Below, in pieces: positions 17,475-26,856 of a DNA stretch of 64,000 nt. The stretch comes from Fructilactobacillus fructivorans (GTDB lineage: Bacteria > Bacillota > Bacilli > Lactobacillales > Lactobacillaceae), in assembly GCF_001434095.1 (NCBI RefSeq), contig NZ_AZDS01000001.1, positions 124,001-188,000 of the forward strand. Direction: 5' to 3'. Numbering within the stretch: the stretch's first letter is position 1; the number at the start of each line of letters is the position of its first letter. The notes beneath the pieces are model-generated. The model searched no databases, was not told the origin of the DNA, and saw nothing but the letters and a program-made list of their open reading frames with translations. A program made the position numbers and the translations under genes.

Positions 17475-19505
17475 ATGAGCGGCTTAGATGATAATGTGGC
17501 AACTCTAAAGGGAGTTGGACCTAAAAAGATTGAAGCTCTTGATGATTTAGGCATTCGGACTGTCTACGATTTATTAACTTATTTTCCGTTTCGATATGAA
17601 GATTTTCGAACTAAAAATTTGGATGAAATTTCTGACCAACAGGTTGTAACTTTGAAAGGTCGAGTTGCAGTAATCCCAACTGTGAACTTTTTTGGCAGAC
17701 GGCGAAGTCGGTTAACCATTAAATTACTGGTGGGTCATGATGTAATTCCGGTGACCTTTTTTAATCAACCGTGGTTAAAAAAACAAGTTGAGACTGGGGA
17801 TGACATCCTCATTTACGGAAAGTTTGATGCTAACAAGAAGTCAATGGCTGGAATCAAAATTTTAAAACCCGGTGATGGAGAGAAGTTTGGCTCAATTTAT
17901 CCTGCCAATCATAAAATTACGCAGAATACAATTCGACAATTGGTAACCGAAGCTTATGATCAGTATCACGATCAGATTGAAGACTTTATACCCGATTGGA
18001 TTCTACAAAAATATAAATTAGAGAATTTAAAAAGTGTCATTACTAATATGCATTTTCCAAAAAATCAGCGGGCAGCTGCTCTAGCACGGAGAACTGCCAA
18101 ATTTGACGAATTCTTTTTATTTCAAATGCGTATGCAAACTTTAAAGCAACAAAAAGAGGCAGATGCAAGTTCGGTTATTACCCCCAAACGTTCGGCTTTG
18201 CAGAAATTTATTGATGCTCTTCCTTACCGATTAACGGGGGCACAAGATAAAGTGGTAACTGAAATTTTGGCCGATTTGGGACGTCCTTACCAAATGAATC
18301 GGCTTCTTCAAGGTGACGTTGGAAGTGGTAAAACCGTTGTGGCAGCCATTGCCATTTATGCTGCCGTTTTAGCAGGTAAGCAGGCAGTAATCATGGCACC
18401 AACTGAAATTTTGGCTGAGCAACATGCCAATAGTCTGGCAAATTTATTTGAAAATACTAAGGTTAACATTGGTTTACTTACCGGAGATACTTCTAGATCA
18501 GCTCGTAACGAGCTATTACCTCGAATTAAAAATGGCGAGATTAATTTGGTAGTTGGAACGCATGCTTTATTTCAAAAGGAAGTTAAATATCAAGACCTTG
18601 GACTTGCAGTTATTGATGAACAACATCGTTTTGGAGTAAATCAAAGGAAAGCGATGCGTGAAAAGGGACAGGCAACTAATGTTCTTTCAATGACAGCTAC
18701 ACCGATTCCACGGACGCTTTCAATTACAGCTTATGGTGAGATGGATGTATCTGTTATTGATGAATTACCTGGTGGAAGAAAACCAATTAAAACCGCCTGG
18801 ATCAAGAATCAACAGATTGAAACCATGCTTAAATTTGTAAGGAAACGATTAAATGATGGCGAACAGGTATATGTAGTAGTTCCACTCATTGGTGAATCCG
18901 ATGCGGTAGACATGCGAAACGTAACCGATACATACCAAAGCTTTAAAGCCGAATTTGGTGATCAGCATGCGGTTGGACTACTTCACGGTCAAATGAATGA
19001 TGAAGATAAAAATGAAGTCATGGATGCGTTTAAAGATAATAAGATTCAAGTTTTGGTTTCTACAACTGTGATTGAAGTGGGAGTGGATGTTTCAAATGCC
19101 AGTACCATTGTCATATATGATGCTGATCACTTTGGACTAGCCCAACTTCATCAGCTTAGAGGCCGAGTTGGGAGAGGAGATCAGCAATCATATTGTATTT
19201 TAATTGCCAATCCGAAAAACAAAACTGGCCGCAAACGCATGAACGTAATGTGTTCCTCAACTGATGGTTTCTTTATTTCGCAAAAAGATTTAGAATTAAG
19301 AGGTCCTGGGGATATTCTTGGTAAAAATCAATCTGGAATTCCAACCTTTAAAGTTGGAGATCCAGTAGCAGACATTAACATTTTAAGTACCGCACAGACG
19401 GTTGCAAAAGAAATTGTTGATGATAAAAACTGGGAACAAGAACCACAAAATCGAATGTTAGTAAAAAGACTTAAGTCTTTGAATCAAGACGTTAAGTTTG
19501 ATTAA
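17475..19505 (+). CDS. recG: ATP-dependent DNA helicase RecG
   Basis: Fork-reversing helicase for replication restart and recombination. Wedge/OB domain at the N-terminus (LKGVGPKKIEAL), Walker A LLQGDVGSGKTVVA near residue 280, DEQHRFG box, MTATPIPRTL, and the C-terminal QLRGRVGRG. 676 residues from the ATG at 17475, which has AGGAGG 9 bases upstream; an in-frame GTG at 17466 overlaps that site and is unlikely. Conserved recG-plsX-acpP-rnc-smc order. Confidence 0.96.
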   Translation: MSGLDDNVATLKGVGPKKIEALDDLGIRTVYDLLTYFPFRYEDFRTKNLDEISDQQVVTLKGRVAVIPTVNFFGRRRSRLTIKLLVGHDVIPVTFFNQPWLKKQVETGDDILIYGKFDANKKSMAGIKILKPGDGEKFGSIYPANHKITQNTIRQLVTEAYDQYHDQIEDFIPDWILQKYKLENLKSVITNMHFPKNQRAAALARRTAKFDEFFLFQMRMQTLKQQKEADASSVITPKRSALQKFIDALPYRLTGAQDKVVTEILADLGRPYQMNRLLQGDVGSGKTVVAAIAIYAAVLAGKQAVIMAPTEILAEQHANSLANLFENTKVNIGLLTGDTSRSARNELLPRIKNGEINLVVGTHALFQKEVKYQDLGLAVIDEQHRFGVNQRKAMREKGQATNVLSMTATPIPRTLSITAYGEMDVSVIDELPGGRKPIKTAWIKNQQIETMLKFVRKRLNDGEQVYVVVPLIGESDAVDMRNVTDTYQSFKAEFGDQHAVGLLHGQMNDEDKNEVMDAFKDNKIQVLVSTTVIEVGVDVSNASTIVIYDADHFGLAQLHQLRGRVGRGDQQSYCILIANPKNKTGRKRMNVMCSSTDGFFISQKDLELRGPGDILGKNQSGIPTFKVGDPVADINILSTAQTVAKEIVDDKNWEQEPQNRMLVKRLKSLNQDVKFD

Positions 19506-19520
19506 GGAGCTTTGCTTATA

Positions 19521-20552
19521 ATGATAAAAATCGCTATTGATGCAATGGGTGGAGATAATGCACCAAAAGAAATTGTTAAAGGAGTTGAGCTTGCCCGTAA
19601 TGAAATAGATAACGTGGAATTTCAACTATTTGGTAATTCTACCCAAATCAATTCTTTGTTGAGTAATAAAGAGCGGATTAAAGTGATTCAATCAGATGAA
19701 GTTATCAAAATGGAAGACGAACCAGTTCGAGCCGTTAAAGATAAGAAGAATTCTAGTTTAGTTATGGCAGCACGAGCAGTCAAAGATGGTTCTGCTGATG
19801 CTTTTTATTCGTGTGGTAATACTGGAGCGATACTAGTTGCGGGATTACTGATAATTGGAAGAATCAAGGGGATTGATCGTCCCGGACTAATTACGACCCT
19901 TCCCGTGATTAATAATGACACTGGATTTACTTTAATTGATTGTGGAGCGAATGCTGATGCCAAAGTAGTGAACGTTTATCAATACGCTCTTCTTGGAAAG
20001 TATTACGCAGAAAAAGTCCTTAAAATTAATAATCCCAGAATTGGATTAATCAACAATGGAACTGAGTCTGATAAGGGAAACAAAATTCATCAAAAAATGT
20101 ATCAAGCTCTCAGTCAAAATGATGACATTAATTTTATTGGCAACATTGAATCACGTGGATTGTTAGATGGAATTACTGACGTTGCAGTGACCGATGGTTT
20201 CACAGGCAATGCCGTGTTAAAGAGTATTGAGGGAACGGCACTGTCTATGATTAATATGTTAAAAGATGGTATTATTAATGGTGGATTTGGCTCCAAAATG
20301 GGAGCTTTATTATTAAAAGATACATTAAAAAAGATTGCTCACAAAATGGATTACACTAAGTATGGAGGTGCGGTCTTACTTGGATTAAAGGCTCCGGTGG
20401 TTAAAAGTCATGGAAGCAGTAAAGCTAAAACCGTTAGAAACACTGTAGTTCAAATTGAACAAATCATTACTTCTAACTTTGTGGGATCGGTGAAAAATTA
20501 TTTTTCTAATCACACTGATGAGATGGATGACATTAAAAAGGGTGAGCAGTAG
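19521..20552 (+). CDS. plsX: Phosphate acyltransferase PlsX
   Basis: Interconverts acyl-ACP and acyl-phosphate for phospholipid synthesis, peripheral at the membrane. Motifs: IAIDAMGGDNAPKEIV, YSCGNTGAIL, DCGANADAK and the C-terminal GGAVLLGLKAPVVKSHGSS. 343 residues from the ATG at 19521 (AAGGAGC 11 bases upstream). An upstream TTG at 19512 is too close to that site. With FakA/FakB it can route host or medium fatty acids, but the adjacent ACP has lost its prosthetic-group serine (see acpP). Confidence 0.96.
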   Translation: MIKIAIDAMGGDNAPKEIVKGVELARNEIDNVEFQLFGNSTQINSLLSNKERIKVIQSDEVIKMEDEPVRAVKDKKNSSLVMAARAVKDGSADAFYSCGNTGAILVAGLLIIGRIKGIDRPGLITTLPVINNDTGFTLIDCGANADAKVVNVYQYALLGKYYAEKVLKINNPRIGLINNGTESDKGNKIHQKMYQALSQNDDINFIGNIESRGLLDGITDVAVTDGFTGNAVLKSIEGTALSMINMLKDGIINGGFGSKMGALLLKDTLKKIAHKMDYTKYGGAVLLGLKAPVVKSHGSSKAKTVRNTVVQIEQIITSNFVGSVKNYFSNHTDEMDDIKKGEQ

Positions 20553-20564
20553 GAGGAATCACTA

Positions 20565-20837
20565 ATGGATAGAGAAATAGTATTTAAAAAAGTAGCAGAG
20601 ATTACTTCGAATCGTTTTAAGATTCCAGTTGATAAGGTCACTGATGATTTAAACTTCACTAATGATTTAGGTGCCGATTTTATTGACATGGCAGGGTTTA
20701 TTGTGGAACTTGAAGATGAATTTGGTGATGTATTTACCAGTGAGAATACTGAAAATATTAGTGATGTTAGCGACTTGGTTGATGTGATTATAAGAGACAC
20801 TGATCCTAAGTCCAAAAAACACATTTCAAAGAAATAA
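20565..20837 (+). CDS. acpP: Acyl carrier protein-like protein lacking the phosphopantetheine serine
   Basis: 90-residue helical-bundle ACP homologue in the standard plsX-acpP-rnc position. The family motif D-S-L-D that carries 4'-phosphopantetheine on Ser reads D38-F39-I40-D41: TTT at 20679-20681 replaces a serine codon (TCT would differ by one base). The following helix II reads DMAGFIVELEDEFG, so the Glu that normally contacts partner enzymes (position 44 here) is Gly. The rest looks like a folded ACP, and the frame is intact with a good AGGAGG. As written it cannot carry an acyl chain. A second working ACP, probably in a fab operon outside this window, would be needed. It may be decaying or may have a non-carrier role. 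Confidence 0.85.
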   Translation: MDREIVFKKVAEITSNRFKIPVDKVTDDLNFTNDLGADFIDMAGFIVELEDEFGDVFTSENTENISDVSDLVDVIIRDTDPKSKKHISKK

Positions 20838-20867
20838 ATGATTCGTTATGATGACGAGTCATTTTTT
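20836..20867 (+). terminator. Rho-independent terminator after acpP
   Basis: AAATGATTCGT pairs with ACGAGTCATTT (one G-U) around a 7-base loop, followed by T residues. It begins at the acpP stop codon and separates plsX-acpP from rnc. Confidence 0.8.
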
Positions 20868-20897
20868 ATTATGCAATTATCGGATTTTAGGCATTAA

Positions 20898-20906
20898 TGA
20901 TATAAT
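20898..20906 (+). promoter_or_regulatory. Extended -10 promoter for rnc-smc-ftsY
   Basis: TGATATAAT is a perfect extended -10 (TGnTATAAT) placed 35 bases before the rnc TTG and just after the acpP terminator. No clear -35, as is usual for extended -10 promoters. Confidence 0.65.
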
Positions 20907-20940
20907 TAAAAGAAAAATGTTACCTTTGGAGGAAATGGAA

Positions 20941-21648
20941 TTGCAAAAGCAGTTTGATGACTTGTTAGAAGACAAGTTCAATATTAAATTTAACGATGAA
21001 TCACTTTTAGATGAGGCCATGACACAAGCCTCATATGTTAATGAGCATCCGGGTCAGGGATTAAAGTTTTATGAACGTTTGGAATTCTTGGGGGATGCCG
21101 TTTATCAGTTAGTGGTTTCTGACTACATCTTTAGACGTTTCCCTGAATTACCACAAGGTCGATTGACTAGATTAAGGGCGGCCATGGTTAATGAACATAG
21201 TTTTAGTCGGTTTGCCCGTGAATGTCATTTTGATAAGTACATTCGTTTAGGTAAAGGCGAAGAAAAAGCGAATGCTAGGCAACGTGACTCACTATTATGT
21301 GATATTTTTGAGTCATTTATTGGAGCAGTATATTTAGATCAAGGAATGGCAACCGTTAAACATTTTTGTGAAATTGTTATTTTTCCTAAATTGGATGAGG
21401 GTTGGTTTGATGAGTTTTTTGATCATAAAACTGAGCTTCAAGAAGTGGTTCAAGAGGATGGACCAGTCGACCTAGATTATGAATTAGTTAGTGAAGATGG
21501 TCCTGACAATGATCGTAAATTTAAAGTAGCCGTTAAGATCAATGGGAAAGAAATGGGAGTTGGTTTAGGTCATTCTAAAAAAGATGCTGAACAGAAGGCA
21601 GCTAAGAAGGCCTTAAATGAACTAGGAGTAAGCACAAGTATTAAGTAA
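20941..21648 (+). CDS. rnc: Ribonuclease III
   Basis: Double-strand-specific endoribonuclease for rRNA processing and mRNA turnover. Nuclease domain with signature ERLEFLGDAVYQLV and the second acidic cluster DIFESFIGAVYLD; a C-terminal double-stranded RNA-binding domain (KTELQEVVQE to KKDAEQKAAKKAL). 235 residues from the TTG at 20941, which lies 8 bases after GGAGG; an in-frame ATG at 20935 is only 2 bases from that site. Conserved rnc-smc-ftsY order. Confidence 0.96.
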   Translation: MQKQFDDLLEDKFNIKFNDESLLDEAMTQASYVNEHPGQGLKFYERLEFLGDAVYQLVVSDYIFRRFPELPQGRLTRLRAAMVNEHSFSRFARECHFDKYIRLGKGEEKANARQRDSLLCDIFESFIGAVYLDQGMATVKHFCEIVIFPKLDEGWFDEFFDHKTELQEVVQEDGPVDLDYELVSEDGPDNDRKFKVAVKINGKEMGVGLGHSKKDAEQKAAKKALNELGVSTSIK

Positions 21649-21661
21649 ATGAGGCATTAAG

Positions 21662-24600
21662 GTGAAGTTAAAATCAATTGAGATTGCGGGGTTTAAATCC
21701 TTCGCAGATAAAACCACAATTGACTTTCAGGACGGATTGACAGGAATTGTTGGACCCAATGGTAGCGGGAAAAGCAACGTTATTGAAGCAATTCGCTGGG
21801 TATTAGGTGAACAATCCGCCAAAACCTTACGTGGTAAAAAGATGTTAGACGTGATTTTCTCTGGGTCCAAAGGGCGCAGAGCTCTTAATCGTGCGGAAGT
21901 TAGCATTGATTTTGATAATTCAGATCATTTTTTAGACTCAGATTTTACTGAAATAAAAATTACCCGTAAAGTTTATCGTAACGGTGAGAGTTCTTATTCA
22001 ATTAATGATAAAGAATGTCGACTTAAAGACATTAACAATCTTTTTATGGACACAGGTCTAGGTGAAGGCTCCCTTTCGATTATTTCGCAGGGGAACGTAG
22101 ATGAGATTTTAAATGATGATGCTGAAAAGCGGCGTTCAATTATTGAAACGGCAGCTGGAGTTTATCGATACAAGAAACAGAAGAATGAAACCCAACAAAA
22201 ATTAGCAGATACTCAGGGAAATCTTGACCGGATTTCAGATATTATTAAGGAATTAGATAAACAGATGGGGCCATTAAAACAGCAAAGCGAAAATGCTTCG
22301 CTGTATTTGTCTAAAAAGAAGTATTTGGATCGCTTGGAGTATTCACTGCTAACAGTTCAAATTAAACAGCATGAAGATAGTCGCTCGAGTCTAAATTTTA
22401 AACTTAAGCAACAGCAAATTGATTACAATAAATTAAAAGCCAAAGTTAATTCAATTCAAAGCCATAAGCGGAAGTTAACTTTAAAAATTAATGAGTTATC
22501 ACGCGAGCGTGAAAGCCTTCAAAATCAACTATTAAATAATACTAAGAAGCTTGAATCAGCTAGTAGCGCACAAAAGTTATCTAAACAACGACGTGAATTT
22601 AACCAACAAAAAAATGTTGATTTGAAGAAAGAATTAAAAGAACTTCGAATCAAATTGGATGATGTGGTTCAAAATATTAATGATAATCAGAGTCAAATTA
22701 ATGAAAAAAGAACCATTATTTCTAAACTTAATCAAGAAATTAGGGAATCTAAAGTTGCTCATTTTAAGGAACGTTTAGTAGCAAAGCAAGCAGAGTTAGA
22801 AGATATTAGAAATGATTACATAGATTTGATGCAGTCATTAGTTGAAGCTAAAAATGATCTTAAACTGATGCAGAAGTTATCAAAACGTAGTGACAATGCA
22901 TCACAGGAAAAGGAACAAAGAATTGTTGCTCTTGATAAACAAGCGAGTCAATTAAGACAACAGTTAGACGTTTCAAAGCAAGAATTCTTAGATCTTACCG
23001 ATGATCAAAAAAGAATTGCAAGTAAACTTGAGCAAGTTAATGGTCTCCTTGCTAGTTCAAATAAAGAAACAGCAGAAATGCGTAAAAGATGGTATGGGGC
23101 ACTTCGAGTCTTTCAGGAAACCAAAACCGAACGTGATAGCATTAAATCAATGTTAGAAAATCATAATTCACTCTATCGTGGAACCCGTAACTTATTAAAA
23201 GAGAAGCAAGATCTGCCTGGGATTAGAGGAACTGTCAGTGATTTTATCGAAGTACCTGATAAGTATGTCTTTGCAATTGAGACAGCTTTAGGAAGTAGAA
23301 TTCAGCAGGTAATTACTAGAAACGTCCATGATGCGAGGGATGCTATTAAGTATCTAAATAAAAATAAACTCGGTAGGGTAACTTTTTTACCAATGAATGC
23401 TGTTAATGAACGTTATTTAACGGTAAATATTTTAAATAATGTGAGTCAAATGGATGGTTTTGTTGGAGTTGCCGCTGATCTGGTTAAGATGCCATCCGAA
23501 ATGACGAGAGTTAAGAATCATCTCCTTGGTGGAATTATTATTGCTAACGATTTAAAAGCTGCTAATGGCATTAGTAAAGCAATTAATCATAGAAATCAGA
23601 TTGTGACATTGAATGGTGAAATCATTAATGCTGGGGGTTCAATAACTGGCGGTTCTAACCGAAATCAAGCTAATGGATTGCTGAGTCAAAAAGAAAAGTT
23701 GACCCAATTAAACCTTCAGGTTGACCAGATGGATCAAAAAATGAATGCTGGAGAGAAAGCCATTAAGCGTGCCCAAGGGCAGCAAAAGGATCTACAACTT
23801 CAACATGATCAGATGTATCAGGAATTAAGTGAAATCAAGAGTAAAATTAAGGTTAAACAAAGGGATATTAACGCTAGTCAAAAGAGCTTAAAGGAAACGC
23901 AGCGAGATGCCGATGCATTTCGTTTACAGTTAAAAAATGCGTTTAGTGATTACGGTGATAATGAATCAGACGTTTCTCAAAAGATTGATGGTTTAAAACT
24001 TAAAATTAAACAAAATCAAACTAAAAACACATTGGTTAAAAACGAAATTAAACAGCTAAATGGTGAAGTTAGTAAAAATAGTTCATTGATTTCAGACATA
24101 AAAGAACGTTTAATCCTTGCAAAAGAGCAAAATAAGCAACTTGAGAAAACAAAAAATTCACTGATAGATCAAAGAAATAGTTTAAAGAACCAACTGAGCA
24201 AATTAACGAGTAACATGAAAGCCTTGAATCAATCAATGAAACAAGATGATGACGTCACTCAGGTAGATGTTTTGGCTTTAAAAAAGCAGATTGATGAAAT
24301 CAAAGTGCGACTTACCAACCTTAATCATCATGTAAATGATGCCAGTCAAGATGATCAAAATGACGAACGTCAGATTAATCAAGGGCAAGATCGTTTAATT
24401 TCTCAAACACAAGTGATTCAAAAATTAAAAGCAAGGTTAAAAGTAGTTGAGAATAACCTTATTTCAGAACGTCAGCGTCTCCAAACATCGTTTAATGAAG
24501 ACCGATCAATAGAGCCAGTTGACTTTAACTTAGACAAAATCAATTCATTAATTCAAGATTATCAACTGAAGATTGATAGCTTGGGTCCAATTAATATTAA

Positions 24601-25198
24601 TTCGATTGATGATTACTCAGAGATCAAGGAACGGTATGATTTTATGAATCATCAATTAGAAGATTTGATTGATTCTAAGAAACAATTGGTTAAAATCATG
24701 AATCAGATGGATCAAACGGTAAAAGTTAAATTTAATGAGACTTATGATAAAATTGCAACTGCATTTAGTCGTATTTTTCGGAACATTTTTGGTGGTGGTG
24801 AAGCCCGCTTAAAGATGGACGATCCGCATCACTTGTTAACAACGGGGATTGATATTTTAGTAAAGCCACCAGGTAAAAGATATCGCAACTTAAATCTCCT
24901 ATCCGGTGGTGAAAAAGCTTTGACCGCACTGGCATTGCTTTTTTCGGTCTTAGAGGTGAAACCAGTTCCGTTCGTTATACTTGATGAAGCTGAATCAGCC
25001 CTTGATCCTGCAAATGTGGATCGGTTTGCGCGGTATATTCAGAGCTTAAAGGATAAGACGCAGTTCATAGTAATTACGCATCGAAAAGAAACGATGGTCT
25101 ATGCTGATTATTTGTATGGAGTAACAATGCAAGATTCTGGAGTATCAAAAGTTGTGTCAGTAAATTTGGATGAGTCCAAGAAGCTAGGAGAAAAATAA
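21662..25198 (+). CDS. smc: Chromosome partition protein Smc
   Basis: Condensin ATPase organising the chromosome. Walker A GPNGSGKSNVIEA near residue 32, a long coiled coil, hinge domain around residues 500-650 (LPGIRGTVSDFI, GGSITGGS), returning coiled coil, then the ABC signature LLSGGEKALTALAL and Walker B VPFVILDEAESALD. 1178 residues, full length. GTG start with a modest GAGG upstream. The stop overlaps the ftsY ATG by one base. ScpA and ScpB are not in the window. Confidence 0.97.
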   Translation: MKLKSIEIAGFKSFADKTTIDFQDGLTGIVGPNGSGKSNVIEAIRWVLGEQSAKTLRGKKMLDVIFSGSKGRRALNRAEVSIDFDNSDHFLDSDFTEIKITRKVYRNGESSYSINDKECRLKDINNLFMDTGLGEGSLSIISQGNVDEILNDDAEKRRSIIETAAGVYRYKKQKNETQQKLADTQGNLDRISDIIKELDKQMGPLKQQSENASLYLSKKKYLDRLEYSLLTVQIKQHEDSRSSLNFKLKQQQIDYNKLKAKVNSIQSHKRKLTLKINELSRERESLQNQLLNNTKKLESASSAQKLSKQRREFNQQKNVDLKKELKELRIKLDDVVQNINDNQSQINEKRTIISKLNQEIRESKVAHFKERLVAKQAELEDIRNDYIDLMQSLVEAKNDLKLMQKLSKRSDNASQEKEQRIVALDKQASQLRQQLDVSKQEFLDLTDDQKRIASKLEQVNGLLASSNKETAEMRKRWYGALRVFQETKTERDSIKSMLENHNSLYRGTRNLLKEKQDLPGIRGTVSDFIEVPDKYVFAIETALGSRIQQVITRNVHDARDAIKYLNKNKLGRVTFLPMNAVNERYLTVNILNNVSQMDGFVGVAADLVKMPSEMTRVKNHLLGGIIIANDLKAANGISKAINHRNQIVTLNGEIINAGGSITGGSNRNQANGLLSQKEKLTQLNLQVDQMDQKMNAGEKAIKRAQGQQKDLQLQHDQMYQELSEIKSKIKVKQRDINASQKSLKETQRDADAFRLQLKNAFSDYGDNESDVSQKIDGLKLKIKQNQTKNTLVKNEIKQLNGEVSKNSSLISDIKERLILAKEQNKQLEKTKNSLIDQRNSLKNQLSKLTSNMKALNQSMKQDDDVTQVDVLALKKQIDEIKVRLTNLNHHVNDASQDDQNDERQINQGQDRLISQTQVIQKLKARLKVVENNLISERQRLQTSFNEDRSIEPVDFNLDKINSLIQDYQLKIDSLGPININSIDDYSEIKERYDFMNHQLEDLIDSKKQLVKIMNQMDQTVKVKFNETYDKIATAFSRIFRNIFGGGEARLKMDDPHHLLTTGIDILVKPPGKRYRNLNLLSGGEKALTALALLFSVLEVKPVPFVILDEAESALDPANVDRFARYIQSLKDKTQFIVITHRKETMVYADYLYGVTMQDSGVSKVVSVNLDESKKLGEK

Positions 25199-26493
25199 TG
25201 GGTTTATTTGATATTTTCAAAAGCAAAAAGAAAGATTCCGAAGAAAAAGCAAAGAAACAGAACCAACAAGAGGATCATGGAAAAAAGGAAGATAATAATT
25301 CTGAATTAAAACAGAAAGATGAGAAATTAAAATCAGATGAGCAGAGTAAAAATGAGCCAAAATCAGCCGATGAGTTAACTAAATCTAAAACAGAAGAGAA
25401 TTCAGAAGCTCACTACGATGAAAAGAATCGGGCAGCCAAGGTCTCTGAAGAGACAGAAGATAAACAAGCTGAGACAAAACAAACGGTTCCTTCTGAAGAT
25501 AAATCGCAAAATGAAGATCAAAGAACAGAAGAGAATGATGACGAACCAAAACCGGAGTCTAATGAGAAAGCTTATGAACATGGTTTGGCAAAATCTCGTT
25601 CTTCATTTGGACAAAAGTTAAATGCTTTATTTGCAAATTTTCGTTCGGTTGATGATAACTTTTTTGATGATTTAGAGGATACTTTGGTTGAATCAGACGT
25701 TGGATTTGAAACGGCCATTCAATTAACCGATGAATTAAAAGAAGAAGTTAAACTAAAAAACGCTAAAAAACCCAAAGATGTTCAAAATTTAATCGTTCAA
25801 AAGATGATTGATTTGTATGATGCCCCAAGTGACAAAGATAATGCCATTCAACTCTCAAAGGACGGTCCAACGGTTATTTTGTTTGTAGGTGTTAATGGGG
25901 TCGGCAAGACTACTACCATTGGTAAGATGGCTAATAACTACAAGCAACAAGGTAAAAAGGTTCTTATGGCTGCTGCTGATACTTTTCGGGCTGGTGCGAT
26001 TGAACAATTAGATGAATGGGCCAAAAGAGATGGCGTTGACATCGTCAAGAAAGAAGCTGGGAGTGATCCGGCATCGGTTGTTTTTGAAGCTGTCGATAAA
26101 GCTAAGAAAGAAAACTATGATGTTTTATTTGTGGACACAGCCGGTAGATTACAAAACAAGGTTAATTTGATGAATGAGCTGGCTAAAATTAATAAAGTCA
26201 TTAAACGAGAAATTCCGGCTGCTCCTCAAGAAGTTCTATTAGTAATTGATGCGACAACCGGACAGAATGCATTAAATCAAGCTAAGATGTTTAATGAAAT
26301 TACTGATATTACAGGAATCGTTTTGACTAAACTTGATGGAACCGCTAAGGGTGGGATCGTGATTGCGATTAAGAATAAGCTCAACATCCCCGTCAAGTTT
26401 GTTGGACTCGGGGAAACGGTTAACGATTTACGCCCATTTGATTCTAAGAACTTTATTGATGGGTTATTTAAGGGATTAATTCAAAATAATTAG
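25198..26493 (+). CDS. ftsY: Signal recognition particle receptor FtsY
   Basis: SRP receptor GTPase docking Ffh-ribosome complexes at the membrane. The first about 135 residues are a highly charged Lys/Glu/Asp-rich A domain, as in many Gram-positives. Then come the N domain and G domain: [44 protein letters not shown] and GLGETVNDL. 431 residues. Start is coupled to smc (AGGAGA upstream). It is followed by ylxM and ffh, so both SRP GTPases are in one run. Confidence 0.96.
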   Translation: MGLFDIFKSKKKDSEEKAKKQNQQEDHGKKEDNNSELKQKDEKLKSDEQSKNEPKSADELTKSKTEENSEAHYDEKNRAAKVSEETEDKQAETKQTVPSEDKSQNEDQRTEENDDEPKPESNEKAYEHGLAKSRSSFGQKLNALFANFRSVDDNFFDDLEDTLVESDVGFETAIQLTDELKEEVKLKNAKKPKDVQNLIVQKMIDLYDAPSDKDNAIQLSKDGPTVILFVGVNGVGKTTTIGKMANNYKQQGKKVLMAAADTFRAGAIEQLDEWAKRDGVDIVKKEAGSDPASVVFEAVDKAKKENYDVLFVDTAGRLQNKVNLMNELAKINKVIKREIPAAPQEVLLVIDATTGQNALNQAKMFNEITDITGIVLTKLDGTAKGGIVIAIKNKLNIPVKFVGLGETVNDLRPFDSKNFIDGLFKGLIQNN

Positions 26494-26504
26494 TGGTGAA
26501 TGCA

Positions 26505-26846
26505 ATGGACATTAAAAAGAATAATCGAATTAATGCTTTGTACGATTTTTATGGCGAATTATTAACTAAAAAGCAAGCTGAATACATTCAAGAGTATTAT
26601 GCCGATGATTTTTCATTAGGTGAAATTTCCGAAAACTTCGATATTAGTCGTCAGGCAGTTTATGATAATATTAAGAGAACGGAACAAATTTTAGAAGATT
26701 ACGAAAGTAAAATGCATTTGTACCAGTTATTTGTATTACGCAATCAGCAAACCGATGAAATCAGAGATTATGTAAGAAAAAATTATCCAAATGATACGGA
26801 ACTAAATGAATTAGTGGATCACTTAGAAATTACGGAAGAAAATTAG
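26505..26846 (+). CDS. ylxM: YlxM family SRP-associated helix-turn-helix protein
   Basis: 113-residue DNA-binding-like protein found next to ffh in Firmicutes. Seen: [20 protein letters not shown], and the helix-turn-helix [21 protein letters not shown]. In streptococci YlxM modulates SRP GTPase activity; here the role is inferred from family and place. The ATG at 26505 is chosen (GGTGA upstream); two in-frame GTGs lie at 26493 and 26496. Confidence 0.92.
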   Translation: MDIKKNNRINALYDFYGELLTKKQAEYIQEYYADDFSLGEISENFDISRQAVYDNIKRTEQILEDYESKMHLYQLFVLRNQQTDEIRDYVRKNYPNDTELNELVDHLEITEEN

Positions 26847-26856
26847 GGGTGAAAAA

